Positions 13,930 through 24,228 of a DNA stretch of 64,000 nt are shown here, in pieces (position 1 is the stretch's first letter; every line of letters starts with the position of its first letter). The stretch comes from Rhizophagus clarus (lineage: Eukaryota > Glomeromycota > Glomeromycetes > Glomerales > Glomeraceae): contig BLAL01000016.1 in NCBI GenBank assembly GCA_015698045.1, forward strand, positions 310,001-374,000, written 5' to 3'. Under the pieces are notes generated by a model. That model saw only the letters and a list, made by a program, of their open reading frames with translations. It was not told the DNA's origin and searched no databases. The position numbers and the translations under genes were made by a program.

Positions 13930-14519
13930 TTAAACGACGATATAGTAGGATTCTGGTATAAGATCTTTATATTTACGAGTTCTCTGAGTACCAGTAGGTC
14001 TTCCTTCAAGATCAACTGATTGTAAATGATATGTACCGAGAAATTCATCCACATCGTATTGACTTTTAAAATTTACTGCTGTAGGATAATAAATTCCATC
14101 TCCTTCATATTTTATTAGAACAAAAACTTGGATATCTTTCAAAGAGAGAGATAAAAAAAAAAATAGGTTGAATAAGAAAAATTAAATAAAATAAAAGAAT
14201 TAAAAGGTTAAGAAATTTAAATAATACAAGTACCTTGAATTTCCAAGAAATTACCTTCATTATTAATAATTTTAATTTCAAAAGGTTTATCTCCAGAATT
14301 TTCATTTGTAATGTCTTTAATATCTGTAGTAGGATCTATAATTTTTCCAGTACTATCAACAAGTGTTAATTCAATTAAAGAATATTGTGAAATTTCAGGT
14401 CCATATTTTGGTTTTGCTTGTTCAATTATTGCTTCGGCTGTTTCATCCAATGGTACTTTAACTGATGTCACTCTTGGCGTATCTTTTACATATACCCAAA
14501 ATTTTTTTGTTTCTGTCAT
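13930..14519 (-). CDS. Hypothetical protein, two exons, ubiquitin-like-looking N-terminus
   Basis: Exon 1 runs from 14519 to 14234 and exon 2 from 14135 to 13930. The donor is CAAG|GTACTT and the acceptor TTGAAAG|AT. The join preserves frame and gives 163 residues. The N-terminal 95 residues alternate short strands and charged turns (KFWVYVKDTPRVTSVKVPLDE, then IIDPTTDIKDI), as in ubiquitin-like or RA-type folds. This is an impression only, with no signature motif. The C-terminal part is basic with YY-rich and RTRKYKDL segments. No signal peptide or membrane segment is visible. It is divergently oriented to the ASDURF-like gene at 14865, with 345 bases between start codons. I do not recognise the family. 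Confidence 0.7.
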
Positions 14520-14864
14520 TATGAAAGTAATGCGGATTTTACAATAAAAATAATAAAAATGAAAAAGAAATTTTATATGAACAGTGAAAATATATTAGTT
14601 ATATAAATAAACCGGATTGTTCTACAAGCCTTCTTGTGACACAATACGTCATTTAGAATATTCACAATTTAGAACGATTAAAATAATTTCGCAAGTTTTG
14701 ATAGACATTGATTCAAAGGACACAATGTTGAAACTTATAACGTTACACTGATCTTTTAAAACACGTGATTTACGTGAACTTTTAAGTGATGACGCAGTAC
14801 AAGATTAACACACAAAGTCCCTTTTTTTTTTTATCTCTTTCTTTTAAATTTTTTGATTTAAAAA
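14520..14864. promoter_or_regulatory. Shared bidirectional promoter region
   Basis: 345 bases separate the start codons of two divergent genes, at 14519 (minus) and 14865 (plus). A CACGTG hexamer is at 14762-14767. A TTACGTGAAC and a GTGATGACGCAG (CRE/AP-1-like TGACG core) lie within the next 35 bases. A T-rich tract just upstream of 14865 resembles fungal core promoters. Co-regulation is inferred only from arrangement. Confidence 0.45.
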
Positions 14865-15348
14865 ATGTCAAATTTAGATATTCGATTAATAAAAGCTAAA
14901 CTCGAACAATTAGAAAAAGAGGTACCTAACAAGTTCCATTCGTTTTTTTTTCTATAAAAAACTAATTTTAATGGTACAAATATTTTATTAGTATAAGCGA
15001 GTTGATTTAGTGAACGTAGAATTATCTTCATTACGAACTAATGCTGTAAGTTATTTATATATTTCCCTTCTTGTAATGTATTAAAAACAAAAAAGGATTT
15101 TTAATATGTTTATTGTTTATAAAGTCGGTATATCAAAAGAAGACAAATACAAATGTATTATTTTTCGTGGAAGACGTACAAGCACTTAAAACCGATAAAA
15201 AAAGTTCGTATTCTGTGTAAATTAGTTTTTAAGTTCAATACTGATTAAATAATTTATATTTTTGTTTTTTTAAGGAGAATTAACAAAAGTAAAAAACAAT
15301 TTAGAGAAAACTAAAAAAGAATTGGACAAACTTGCGCGAGAAACATAG
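14865..15348 (+). CDS. ASDURF-like prefoldin-family protein (87 aa, four exons)
   Basis: Exons are 14865-14921, 14992-15045, 15125-15203 and 15275-15348. All junctions are GT-AG and the total of 264 bases stays open to TAG. The product is a short beta-type prefoldin: an N-terminal helix (IKAKLEQLEKEYKRVDLV), a central S-x-YQKK-x-NTNVLFFVED hairpin-like segment, and a C-terminal Lys/Glu-rich coiled coil. The middle resembles human ASDURF, the protein encoded upstream of ASNSD1 and reported as a subunit of the PAQosome (R2TP/prefoldin-like) co-chaperone (VYRQQ-NSNIFFLAD in human). Length is close to the human 96 residues. A cytosolic co-chaperone role is inferred from family resemblance alone. 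No single exon exceeds 27 codons, so simple frame searches miss this gene. Confidence 0.7.
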
Positions 15349-15520
15349 ATCGGTAAGCGCTAAAATAAAAATCCCGAAATAAATTTATTACCAATTATAG
15401 TTTAATTAATAACTGATGAAGTTATGAATCCATTTCACGTGAAATTAATAAATTGACAAAAATTGACACTCAATCTAGTCGAATTTTTTTTATTTCTTTT
15501 ACCAAATATCCTAAAAAATA

Positions 15521-16192
15521 ATGTCATGGCAAAAATATGCAATAAAAATTCTGGCAACGTCAATTGGAAAGAAACTAATAGTATTTGGTATTGCCAAAGT
15601 ATGTTCATTACATTGGATACCAATTTTTTTCTTTTCCGAGAATAATATTTCTTTTTTTAAAATTATTAGTACCAAATTATAGTACTAATCTTTTCCCTTT
15701 TTCATAAATAATATCATAAATTAGATGTATGGGGTTCCACGTATATATCGTAGAGCATTGGAATTAAATAATAAAATTTTTAAAAAACCTGAAACGAGAA
15801 AGTTTACAGCAAATTTATTGAAACAAGGATTTTTATTACCAAACACAATAAGTTCTAAATTGACACCTGTCAAAACTTTTCCAAATTCAACTTCACCTAT
15901 TGTAAATAGTAGCAGCACTGGAAATACAGTTGCTTCACCTTATACGCCATCTAGATTAGTTTCACCTCCTCATCCTAATCTTCCTGCAGGTTCTATAAAA
16001 AATCCAACTACATTGACACCAACTACACAAACCACGACTGCAATCACATCAACATCCACTTCCACGTCCATGTCCACATCCAAATCCACATCCAAGTCTA
16101 CATCTGAATCTACATCATCCACGTCCAAAAATTCGCCCAATACTTCTTCATCCACATCTTCCACTAATCCAAAGGAACCCCTCCAAAAATAA
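15521..16192 (+). CDS. Small basic protein with Ser/Thr-rich tail, unknown function
   Basis: Two exons, 15521-15598 and 15725-16192, with donor AAA|GTATGT and acceptor TTAG|ATG. They give 181 residues in frame. The first 70 residues are basic and partly hydrophobic (MSWQKYAIKILATSIGKK, then VPRIYRRALELNNKIFKK), which could be a mitochondrial targeting or membrane-associated region. The rest is low complexity: Pro/Thr-rich, then a run of STST(K/M/E) repeats from about residue 125 to 170. The second exon alone starts with an ATG, so a shorter 155-residue form starting at 15725 is possible. It lies 172 bases after the ASDURF-like gene on the same strand. No family recognised. Confidence 0.6.
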
Positions 16193-17082
16193 GTGGTTAG
16201 CGCTAAGTCAATTTAGTCAATTCTCTCGTTATAATAATATATACTTATATATTTTATAAGATCAGTGGTTAATGAATGAAAAATAAATTCGAATTTTATT
16301 AAATGTGATTTTCATTTAATTAGATAATTTATATTTAAAAATAATGGTGAACCAAAAAATTCAATTTAAATAGGATATCAGCCAGAGACCTTTTCAAGTT
16401 TATTTTAGTGTTGGCAGAAGACGGAAAAGGAATCAAGGCGTCCTTACCAAATTATCGCAGAAAAAAATTGCTGTGATAATGATATTAGAATAAGTTTGAT
16501 TTATGATACGGCACATCAACAATCTTGTATTGCATGTGAAAGTCATTTGTACTTGAAATTCAATATAAATAGAATTCAAAGAAAGTGATCGATTTCAACA
16601 TTGTTGGAGTTTTAATAGAATTGGTGTATTTGCACCGAATTGTTATTCGTACTGTATATTCGATATTGTTTTAATTGGAAGAGTTATTTTTTTTTTTTTA
16701 GTAACATATATATATATATATATATAAACGAAATCTTGTAAGAAATCTTAAGTCCATCTTACAGTAAAATGTAAAATAGCATTATATATCTTCTTCATGA
16801 CGAGATTCTTCGCATATTATATTTGAAACAACAATATTTAATATCAAATTATATAGCCAATAGCAATGTGCAAAATAGTAAAGTTCATTGTTATAATTTA
16901 CTAATAATAATAATTGTATTAGTTAGCTATAGCAGTACAACAGGTGATTGTAATAAAATCATTTCTTCTAATGGAATATTCATACTGCTTGCTACATAAA
17001 ATGAGAATTAGATAAAATGTACATCTTGATAATAACCAGACTAGACTGATTGTGTAAAAGATTACAACCCTTTTTGAAAATA
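16193..17082. other. Intergenic AT-rich sequence
   Basis: No gene supported. Contains (AT)n at about 16707-16725 and general AT-rich sequence between the Ser/Thr-rich protein gene and the membrane protein pair. Confidence 0.5.
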
Positions 17083-17186
17083 TCAACGTCCTCGTACTGT
17101 TGAAAATAAGTTCATTGCCTCGCGCTTCTCTTTCTTGTAGTAATGATCTGATACACCTTTAAGTGGTCCACTAATTAATTCTTTGC
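17083..17186 (-). pseudogene. Orphan terminal exon or gene fragment
   Basis: On the minus strand an acceptor-like CCCGTTAG is followed by 34 codons ending in TGA at 17083-17085. They encode a GC-richer, protein-like segment (ELISGPLKGVSDHYYKKEK, then a REAMNLFSTVRGR end). The composition stands out from its surroundings. I could not find a plausible upstream exon within about 500 bases, so it may be a relic or the last exon of a gene with small distant exons. Function unknown. Confidence 0.3.
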
Positions 17187-17753
17187 CTAACGGGAAATTC
17201 GAAGGTTAATTATGAATTTTTTTACACACCAAAAAAGTGTAAATTCGGTCTGATCGAAACTTGATAACGATCACTTTATCAATCAAAGTAAAATACCCAA
17301 AAAAAAGCAATGATCAAAAGCAATTGTATCACTAGAATTCGTTTTGTAATATTTAATAGGAAAGAAAAACAAAAAGCAGGAGTTAATTCGGTAAAACTAT
17401 TTACCCGGAAAAAAATCAAAAAATCGTCAAAAGTGTCAATATCATAGTATTTTAAAATAGCGTCATTAATGGCCGAATAAATTCACACGTTCGTTGATAT
17501 TAACTTTTTTGTCCTTAGTATGGTAATCATTCGTCATCCAAAGGAAGGTACATTCCGAAAAAAACCCTCGATAATCAAAATAAACTGGTTAATAACAAAG
17601 AAAATTTTACCGATTATCAGGTTTATCAAATACTGATTATATATAATTCAGCCGTAAAATATAATGTTGGCGTATAAAAAAAAAACTATAAATAGGACAT
17701 ATATGGTATTCAGGAAAAACCATTCTTGTCCTCGAATAAATAAAATTTTTATC

Positions 17754-19778
17754 ATGAGCTTTCGTCCACCATACCAGGGATACGGTAACTATTGTATGTA
17801 TTAAATATACGATATTTTATAATAAGAGTTTTTATTTTCTACGCACCAACATAAAATGCGTTGTATGTTGGGTATTTTGGGTGTGTTATGTAATGGTGGT
17901 AAAAGACAATTTTCTACAAAAAAAATTCTGCTCCCAGGTAACGTGGAAGCGAGCATAAGGACGCATTTGTACAGAATATAAATTCTCAAATATATATAAA
18001 TAAATATATATATAATTCTAATTTTGTTTTTTTTTTTGCCCGCGATCTCAAATAGATTATTCATATGTTCAAAATGGGACACATCGAACAATTATAATAA
18101 ATGAAAATTCAAACTTTCCGTTTGATAATACGAGAAGAATAAATTATTATACGGACGGTTATACGAACAGTTATACGAGCGGTTATACGAATAACAATTT
18201 TACGAATGGGTTGGCGGCGCAGCAACCTTTTCCTGATAGCGTACGTATAAAATTTTCTGCGCCCCCATTAAAACAACATATTGTAAAGAAAAATCACAAA
18301 TTTTCTAAAAAATCTTTTGCTATATTATTGTCTCTGATCGTTATTTTTTTATTTATAAAGGTTAGTAATCAATTATATTATAATTATCAAAAAAGATTGA
18401 ATAAGTTGATTTAATCCAATCTTTTTTTATTATTACTATTAGCGTTCGTTTACGGGTAATGCATTCTTTAGCAACGGATGGCATGAACCCGATATTCCAT
18501 GGAATGGTCCAAAAAACTTTGAAGTCGATACTAAGGAATTCAAAAATTTAGAAATAATCGTATCGGGTCACGCTGCTGTAAGTCAATATATATTGCTCAT
18601 ACATTTTATGTTATAAGCAACACTAATATGTTAATTCATTCTAAAATAGCAAGGAGACTTGTTTGTAACACGATCGTCAAATGATAATGCGACATCGATT
18701 ATTGTTAAAGTAGAAATATTACTCAGCGACGAAACTTTACAAAACAAAGTTGAAATATTTCCATTTTATGATTCATCAAATTATATTCTTCAAGTGAAAA
18801 CTCCTGATTTTTGTGCTTCTCCAAATTGTATATCAACGAATATTAATATCACGTTCCCAAGAAATTTAAAAGAATTTGGTAACTTTTTTATTAATGTTAT
18901 TAACCTTAATATTAATAATGATGATTTGAAAGATATAACATTTGATAATATTAATTGGAAGTTAAATCCTTCTATAAATGTTAAGGTAATTATTATTATT
19001 GTTAGAACAAATCGAATTAAACAATCACTTATTAATTAAACCTATTCATAGAATTTAAAATCACGCGAAATTAGCGTTAAATCCAGTGGACAAATATCTG
19101 GAAACTATTATATTGATGACTATCTTTTACTTCAAACTAGTAATTCCCAAATAAATGCTACCACCAAATCTTTTTCAGATTCAACACCAAAATCGATTAA
19201 ACTATTCACATCTAATTCAGCTATTCGAGGATCTTTTCCTTCAGCAAAATTATTTCAAGCTCATACATCTAATGGTGGTATAGATTTAAAAATAACACAA
19301 AACAATCAACAGAATACCAGTAAAATTGTTTTGGATACGAACAATGGAATCATTAGTGGTGTATATGATGTTAGTAGTGAATGGCATGCTTCAACAAGTA
19401 ATGGTAATATTAACGCTAAGTTAAACCTCGTTAATTTATATGAGCTTGTTCGAATATCTGGAATGACATCAAACGGAATTATTGATACTTCAATTGTAAG
19501 TCTTCTTTTTTTTCGAAATTAAATACGTATATGTATATATATATATATATAATTAATTAATTAATTGATATTATTTTTTTTTTTTTTAGTCCGACTCATA
19601 TAAAGGTCGATTTCATTTACAAACTTCTAATGGGAAAACTACAATCAGGGGAAGTTATGATAATATAAATTACAATGTCAATACTCATTCATTAAAAACT
19701 GGTCATAAGAGAGAATATAACAATAATGAACTTTCGTTATATAGTTCAAATGGTAAAATTAATTTAAATTTTTTTTAA
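17754..19778 (+). CDS. Type II membrane protein with adhesin-like beta-repeat ectodomain (copy 1)
   Basis: Six exons: 17754-17784, 18056-18360, 18443-18577, 18650-18985, 19052-19495 and 19590-19778. All have GT-AG junctions and give 479 residues in frame to TAA. The N-terminal cytosolic part has YTNGYT-type repeats. A Lys-rich stretch precedes one membrane segment (FAILLSLIVIFLFIK, near residues 97-112), so the rest is probably extracellular or luminal. The ectodomain repeats short strands ending in TSNG, TSNS or SSNG (for example HTSNGGIDLKI, STSNGNINAKL, QTSNGKTTI). This is the pattern of DUF4097-type putative adhesins and other beta-solenoid folds, and it is tentative. Two cysteines (FCASPNC) may form a disulfide. 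A close tandem paralog follows at 20790. Confidence 0.8.
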
Positions 19779-20219
19779 GAATTAAACATTAATAATATTT
19801 TATTATCTCAATGCTCCATATTTTATCATCTAGTATAATATTTTAGCATTTCACTAACATTATCCATTAGAGCATTGTATTTGCATTAGATTAGAATGTA
19901 AATAAATATAGATCATTCATAATTTACAATTTATTAATCAATAAAATAATATGGTTATTTTTACACAAGATTTTGTATAAATTTTCTTGCAAGATTGCGA
20001 ACAGCTTTCGTTGTAACATTATTTCTCGCAATATCTGTTATAATTGCATTAGTCAATAACATTTGTTGATTTGTTAAGATTTTGGATGGACAACTTTTTT
20101 GCCCATAATTCTGGTCAGAATTATATAATGCGGTCCAGAGGTATGCAATTTCGGTTACGTGTGGAAAACTCGCGAATTTTTTTAACAGTCCAAGATATAA
20201 AATCAAAAATCTGCGGCTA

Positions 20220-20270
20220 ATATTTAACCGGTTAATTAACTGGTTAAGATTTTTTGGACGGTTTCTCTTC
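20220..20270. repeat. AACCGGTTAA-type short inverted motif cluster (copy 1)
   Basis: Contains TTTAACCGGTTAATTAACTGGTTAAG followed by TTTTTTGGACGG. The same arrangement is expanded in the second copy of the duplication near 22985-23070. The 128-codon minus frame at 19961-20347 reads through this and is not counted as a gene. Confidence 0.5.
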
Positions 20271-20789
20271 GTTGTTTCCATACACTGTATTATCTTATGA
20301 TTGTGTCCCATTTTCTCGTGCAAAAAACTACCAGAAAATTTTACCACGATTTCCTTATATAGGGATTATATTTCACAAAAAAAAATAGATCAAATCGGGT
20401 AAGTAAAATTATTAAATCCAATTATTTTATATACCCGAAGGTTTCGTTTAAATACTAAACCTTATTATTTATTTTATCGGTTTTTAATTTTATTATTTTA
20501 CAAATTGTTCAAAAAAAAAAAAAAAAAAAGGTTTAATCATATTTCTGATGTGCTTAATGATTAGAAGATTAATATCGGTTTCGTTCTGTGCGACATTCTA
20601 ATTGCATCAAGATTTTCAATCGTGTAACTTCTTTTTTAATTTATAAATTGATCCTTGGATCAGTGATGAAGCTTCAATTTTAAAAATGTGCGGGTGCAAT
20701 ACCAGCATCACGTGTGGCTTGTTATAAAATATGTGCCCGCACATGCTGCACATTGAGGTTCTTGATCACTTAACCTCTTTAATCAAAAT

Positions 20790-22634
20790 ATGTTGAGGAA
20801 AAATTTCATCTTTCTTGTGTACTTTTACAAATTTTCTAAAAAATTATTTGTTGCATTATTGTTTTTGATCACAATTTTTTTATTTGAAAAGGTGAGTAAT
20901 CAATTAATGTAAAATTATCAAAAAAAGGTTGAATAATTTGATTTAATTCTATTTTTTTTTTTTTTTTTATACTATTAGAGTTCATTAGCTGGTAATGTAT
21001 TCTTTAATGGTAACGGATGGCATCAACTCGATATTCCATGGAAGGGTCTAAAAGAATTTGAAATATATCCTAAGGAATTCAATAAATTTGAAATAATCGT
21101 GTCGAGTCACGCCGTTATATATCACTCATATATTTCATATTATACAAGCAACATTTATGTTAATATGACTAAAATGTTATTTAATATGTTAATTCATTCT
21201 AAATAAGTAGAAAACTTACTTGTAATTTTATCTTTTTTTTATTACTATTAGCGTTCGTTTATGGGTAATGCATTATTTGGTGACAATGGATGGTATCGTG
21301 TAGGTGAAAAAGAAGAAAGTAAATGGCGACGTGACTCCGACCAAGACCAACCCGATATTCTATGGAAAGGTTTAAAAGAATTTGCAATCGATCCTAAAGA
21401 ATTCAATAATTTTGAAATAATCGTGTCAGGTCAAGCTGCTGTAAGTGATATATATATACGTATATCGCTCATATTTTATTTTACAAAAGCAACACATGCT
21501 AATATGATTAATATGTTAATCCGTTCTAAAATAGCAAGGAAACTTACTTGTAACACGATCATCTAGTACGTTGTCGATTAATGTTAAAGCACAAATATTA
21601 CTCAATGACGAAACTTTACAAAACAAAGTTGAAATACTTCCATTTTATGATTCACCAAATTATATTCTTCAAGTGAAAACTCCTGATTTTTGTACTTCTC
21701 CAAATTGTGTATTAACAAATATTAACATCATATTCCCAAGAAATTTAAAGGAATTTGGTAACTTTTTTATTAATGTTAATAACCTTAATATTAATAATGA
21801 TGATTTGAAAGACATCACATTTGATAATGTTAATTGGAAATTAAATCCTTCTATAAATGTTAAGGTAATTATTATTATTGTTAGAACCAATCGAATTAAA
21901 CAACCACTTACTAATTAAAACTATTCATAGGATTTAAAATCACGCGAAATTAGCGTTAAATCTCGTGGAAAAATATCTGGAAATTATTATATTGATGACT
22001 CTCTTTTACTTCAAACTAGTAATGCCCAAATAAATGCTATCACTAAATCTTTTTCTGATTCAACACCAAAATCGATTAAACTCTTCACATCTAATTCGAC
22101 TATTCGAGGATCTTTTCCTTTAGCGTTATTATTTCAGGCTCATACATCTAATGGTGGTATAGATTTAAAAATAACACAAAACAAACAGGATACCGGTAAA
22201 ATTATTTTGGATACGAACAATGGAATCATTAGTGGTGTATATGATGTTAATGGCGAATGGCATGCTTCAACAAGTAATGGTAATATTGATGTTAAATTAA
22301 ATCTTGTTAATTTATTTGAGCTTGTTCGAATATCTGGAAGGACGTCAAACGGAAATATTTATACTTCGATTGTAAGTTTTCTTTTTTTTTTCAAAATTAC
22401 AAACTTATGTGTATATAATTAATTAACATTACTTTTTTTTTTTAGTCTGACTCATACATAGGTCGATTTCATTTACAAACTTCTAATGGAAAAACTGCAA
22501 TTGAGGGAAGTTATGACTATATAAATTATAATGACAATACTCAATCATTAAAAAAAGGATATAAGAGAGAATATAACAATAATGAACTTTCACTATATAG
22601 TTCAAATGATAGAATTTATTTAAAATTTTTTTAA
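20790..22634 (+). CDS. Adhesin-like membrane protein, copy 2, chimeric 5' end
   Basis: Probable exons: 20790-20891, 21252-21440, 21535-21864, 21931-22371 and 22446-22634. The model has 416 residues, all in frame. The ectodomain matches copy 1 closely (QTSNA, HTSNGG, STSNG, FCTSPNC). The 5' exon is different. Its first 12 codons (MLRKNFIFLVYF) match the start of the downstream ML/NPC2 gene rather than copy 1, and from codon 13 it returns to the copy 1 membrane segment (KFSKKLFVALLFLITIFLF). A second, older copy of exon 3 sits at 20979-21116 but its donor has become GTTATATA, so I leave it out. Exon 21252-21440 carries an 18-codon charged insertion (EKEESKWRRDSDQDQ) absent from copy 1. Expression is unknown. 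Confidence 0.7.
20979..21116 (+). pseudogene. Duplicated exon 3 with lost 5' splice site
   Basis: Preceded by a good T tract and ACTATTAG, this 46-codon stretch (NVFFNGNGWH, IPWKGLKEFE, EFNKFEIIVSSHAV) is homologous to exon 3 of copy 1 and to the exon at 21252. Where the others have GCTGCT|GTAAGT, this one reads GCCGTTATATAT, so no donor remains. Skipping it keeps frame, because the exon before and the exon after are both phase 0. Confidence 0.65.
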
Positions 22635-22984
22635 GAATTATAATATTTTACTGTTGAGTACAATATTTATTAACATATTATCCTTTAAACTTAGATTAGA
22701 ATGTAAATAAATCTAGATTTTCATAATTTACAATTATGATTATTATTATTATTTATTGATCATCTTTTTCTTGCAGGATCACGAGCAGTTTTTAGTTTTT
22801 GTATTTCTAATCGTTGTTTCAACGTTATTTCTTGTTCCATTTGTTGTAATTTGTTGATTCTGCTGAATACTTTCTCGTAGTCGGAACCGGGTTTCTGTTC
22901 ATAATTCAGGTCAGAGTTATATACACTGCGGCCCAGAATCATTGCCCCGTGTTTCGAAGAAATAAATCAAAATCGGTGGCCAAA

Positions 22985-23075
22985 AATATTTTTAATATTA
23001 ACCGGCTAGTTAACTGGTTAAACCCATTGGTTAACCGGTTAAAAACCGGTTAAAGTTTTTTGGACGGTTCAACCT
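22985..23075. repeat. AACCGGTTAA-type motif cluster (copy 2, expanded)
   Basis: Four or five copies of a TTAACCGGTT / AACTGGTTAA motif followed by GTTTTTTGGACGG, parallel to 20220-20270. Palindromic short sites. The 60-codon minus frame at 22760-22942 lies beside it and is not supported as a gene. Confidence 0.5.
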
Positions 23076-23574
23076 TTACGTCGTTTCTGGTGAATATTTT
23101 CTCATCGTTGTTGTCGTGTATTTGTTGATGAATATAATTGTGATACCATTTTTCCCATGTACAAATGATGACAGAAATATGTCCGGAATTTTTTAACTAA
23201 ATTTCCTTATATAGGGATTATATTTCACAAAAAAAAAATTAGATCAAATCGGGTTATTAAAATGTTCGATTTAATCCAATTATCTTACGTACCGAAGGGT
23301 TACGTAAACTTTATTGTTATTATATTTTTATGAGTTTTATTTATTATTACTATTGGTTATTTATTCTCCAAAAAGTTGGGGGGATTTTTAATATTTTTAT
23401 ATATTTCTGATACGCCCAATGAATAATTGATTAAAGATTAATTATCTTTTTTCATCTTGTGTGACATTCTAATTGCATCATGATTTTCAATCGTGTAACT
23501 TCTTTTCTAATTTATAAATTGATCCTTTGATCATTTAAACCCCCTTTAAACTTTTAATCTCCATACCGATAAAT

Positions 23575-24228
23575 ATGATGAGGAATAATTTCATCTTATT
23601 TGCGTGCTTTCTCTTAATAGTACTTACAAATGCTATTCCACTTCATAATGGATGTGTTTCAACATATGAAGAAGGGGAACAACTTCTTCTTCTTGCAAAA
23701 GAGTTCCCTGTGAACTCTATAACTGAAACAATCTCTGATTGTAGTAATAGTAATGATATACTTCAAATTAAATATATCCGCCTAAACCCAGATCCTCCGC
23801 TTAAGGGTAAACAACTAAAAATTGATGCAGCTGGTTATTTGAAAGAACAAGTTGGAGAAGGTAGTTACATTGATGTGACTGTAAAGCTAGGTTTAATTAA
23901 GCTTTTACAGAAGAGATTTGACTTGTGCGAAGAATCTCAGAAAGTCAATAAACCTTGTCCGCTCGAACAAGGAGATCAGCAATTATTGACGACTATTGAT
24001 TTACCGAAGGAAATTCCTCCTGTAAGCATTCATTTTATTAACATTTTTTTTAGTTTCGTTTTATATATCAATTTTTTTCATTTCATTTTATATTTAATAA
24101 TTCCTTTTTTTTTTTTTTGTTTTTAACTCTTCGTTATCAAGGGTAAATATATCGTCGATGCGTTAGTTTATACTCCGGATAATAGACGCATCGCTTGTCT
24201 AAAAGCGGTCGCCATTTTCCGTCCATAA
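23575..24228 (+). CDS. ML-domain (NPC2-like) secreted lipid-transfer protein
   Basis: Two exons, 23575-24021 and 24142-24228, with donor CCTCCT|GTAAGC and acceptor ATCAAG|GGT. They give 177 residues. The N-terminus is a signal peptide (NFILFACFLLIVLTNAIP). The rest has the ML/NPC2 layout: paired cysteines (TISDCS, FDLCEE, KPCPLEQG, RIACLKA), a PDPPLKGKQLKI strand, and the hallmark PPGKYIVDALVYTPDN with a conserved Cys before the C-terminal IFRP. Family members such as fungal Npc2 and PG/PI-transfer proteins bind sterols or phospholipids in vacuoles or outside the cell. ATGs at 23575 and 23578 are adjacent and either may serve. Its 5' sequence was copied onto the paralog at 20790. Confidence 0.88.

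Larger units (their letters stand above)
18290..23540 (+). repeat. Tandem segmental duplication, period about 2.87 kb
   Basis: The segment from about 18290 (membrane-segment exon) to about 20660 recurs at about 20845-23535. Exon 4 begins at 18650 and 21535. The downstream AACCGGTT-rich stretch recurs. The motif CATTCTAATTGCATCA plus GATTTTCAATCGTGTAACTT occurs at about 20592 and 23465. Coding exons are about 90 percent alike by eye and introns are also recognisable, so the event is fairly recent. The copies differ at the 5' end (copy 2 is chimeric) and by an extra exon in copy 2. Confidence 0.85.

Noticed and set aside
15970-16164. Asp/Val-rich minus frame
   Set aside because: It is the antisense shadow of the Ser/Thr repeat in the gene at 15521-16192.
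19961-20347. 128-codon minus-strand frame after adhesin copy 1
   Set aside because: It reads through the AACCGGTTAA motif cluster. Its counterpart in the second copy (22760-22942) is not conserved as a frame, so it is non-coding duplicated DNA.
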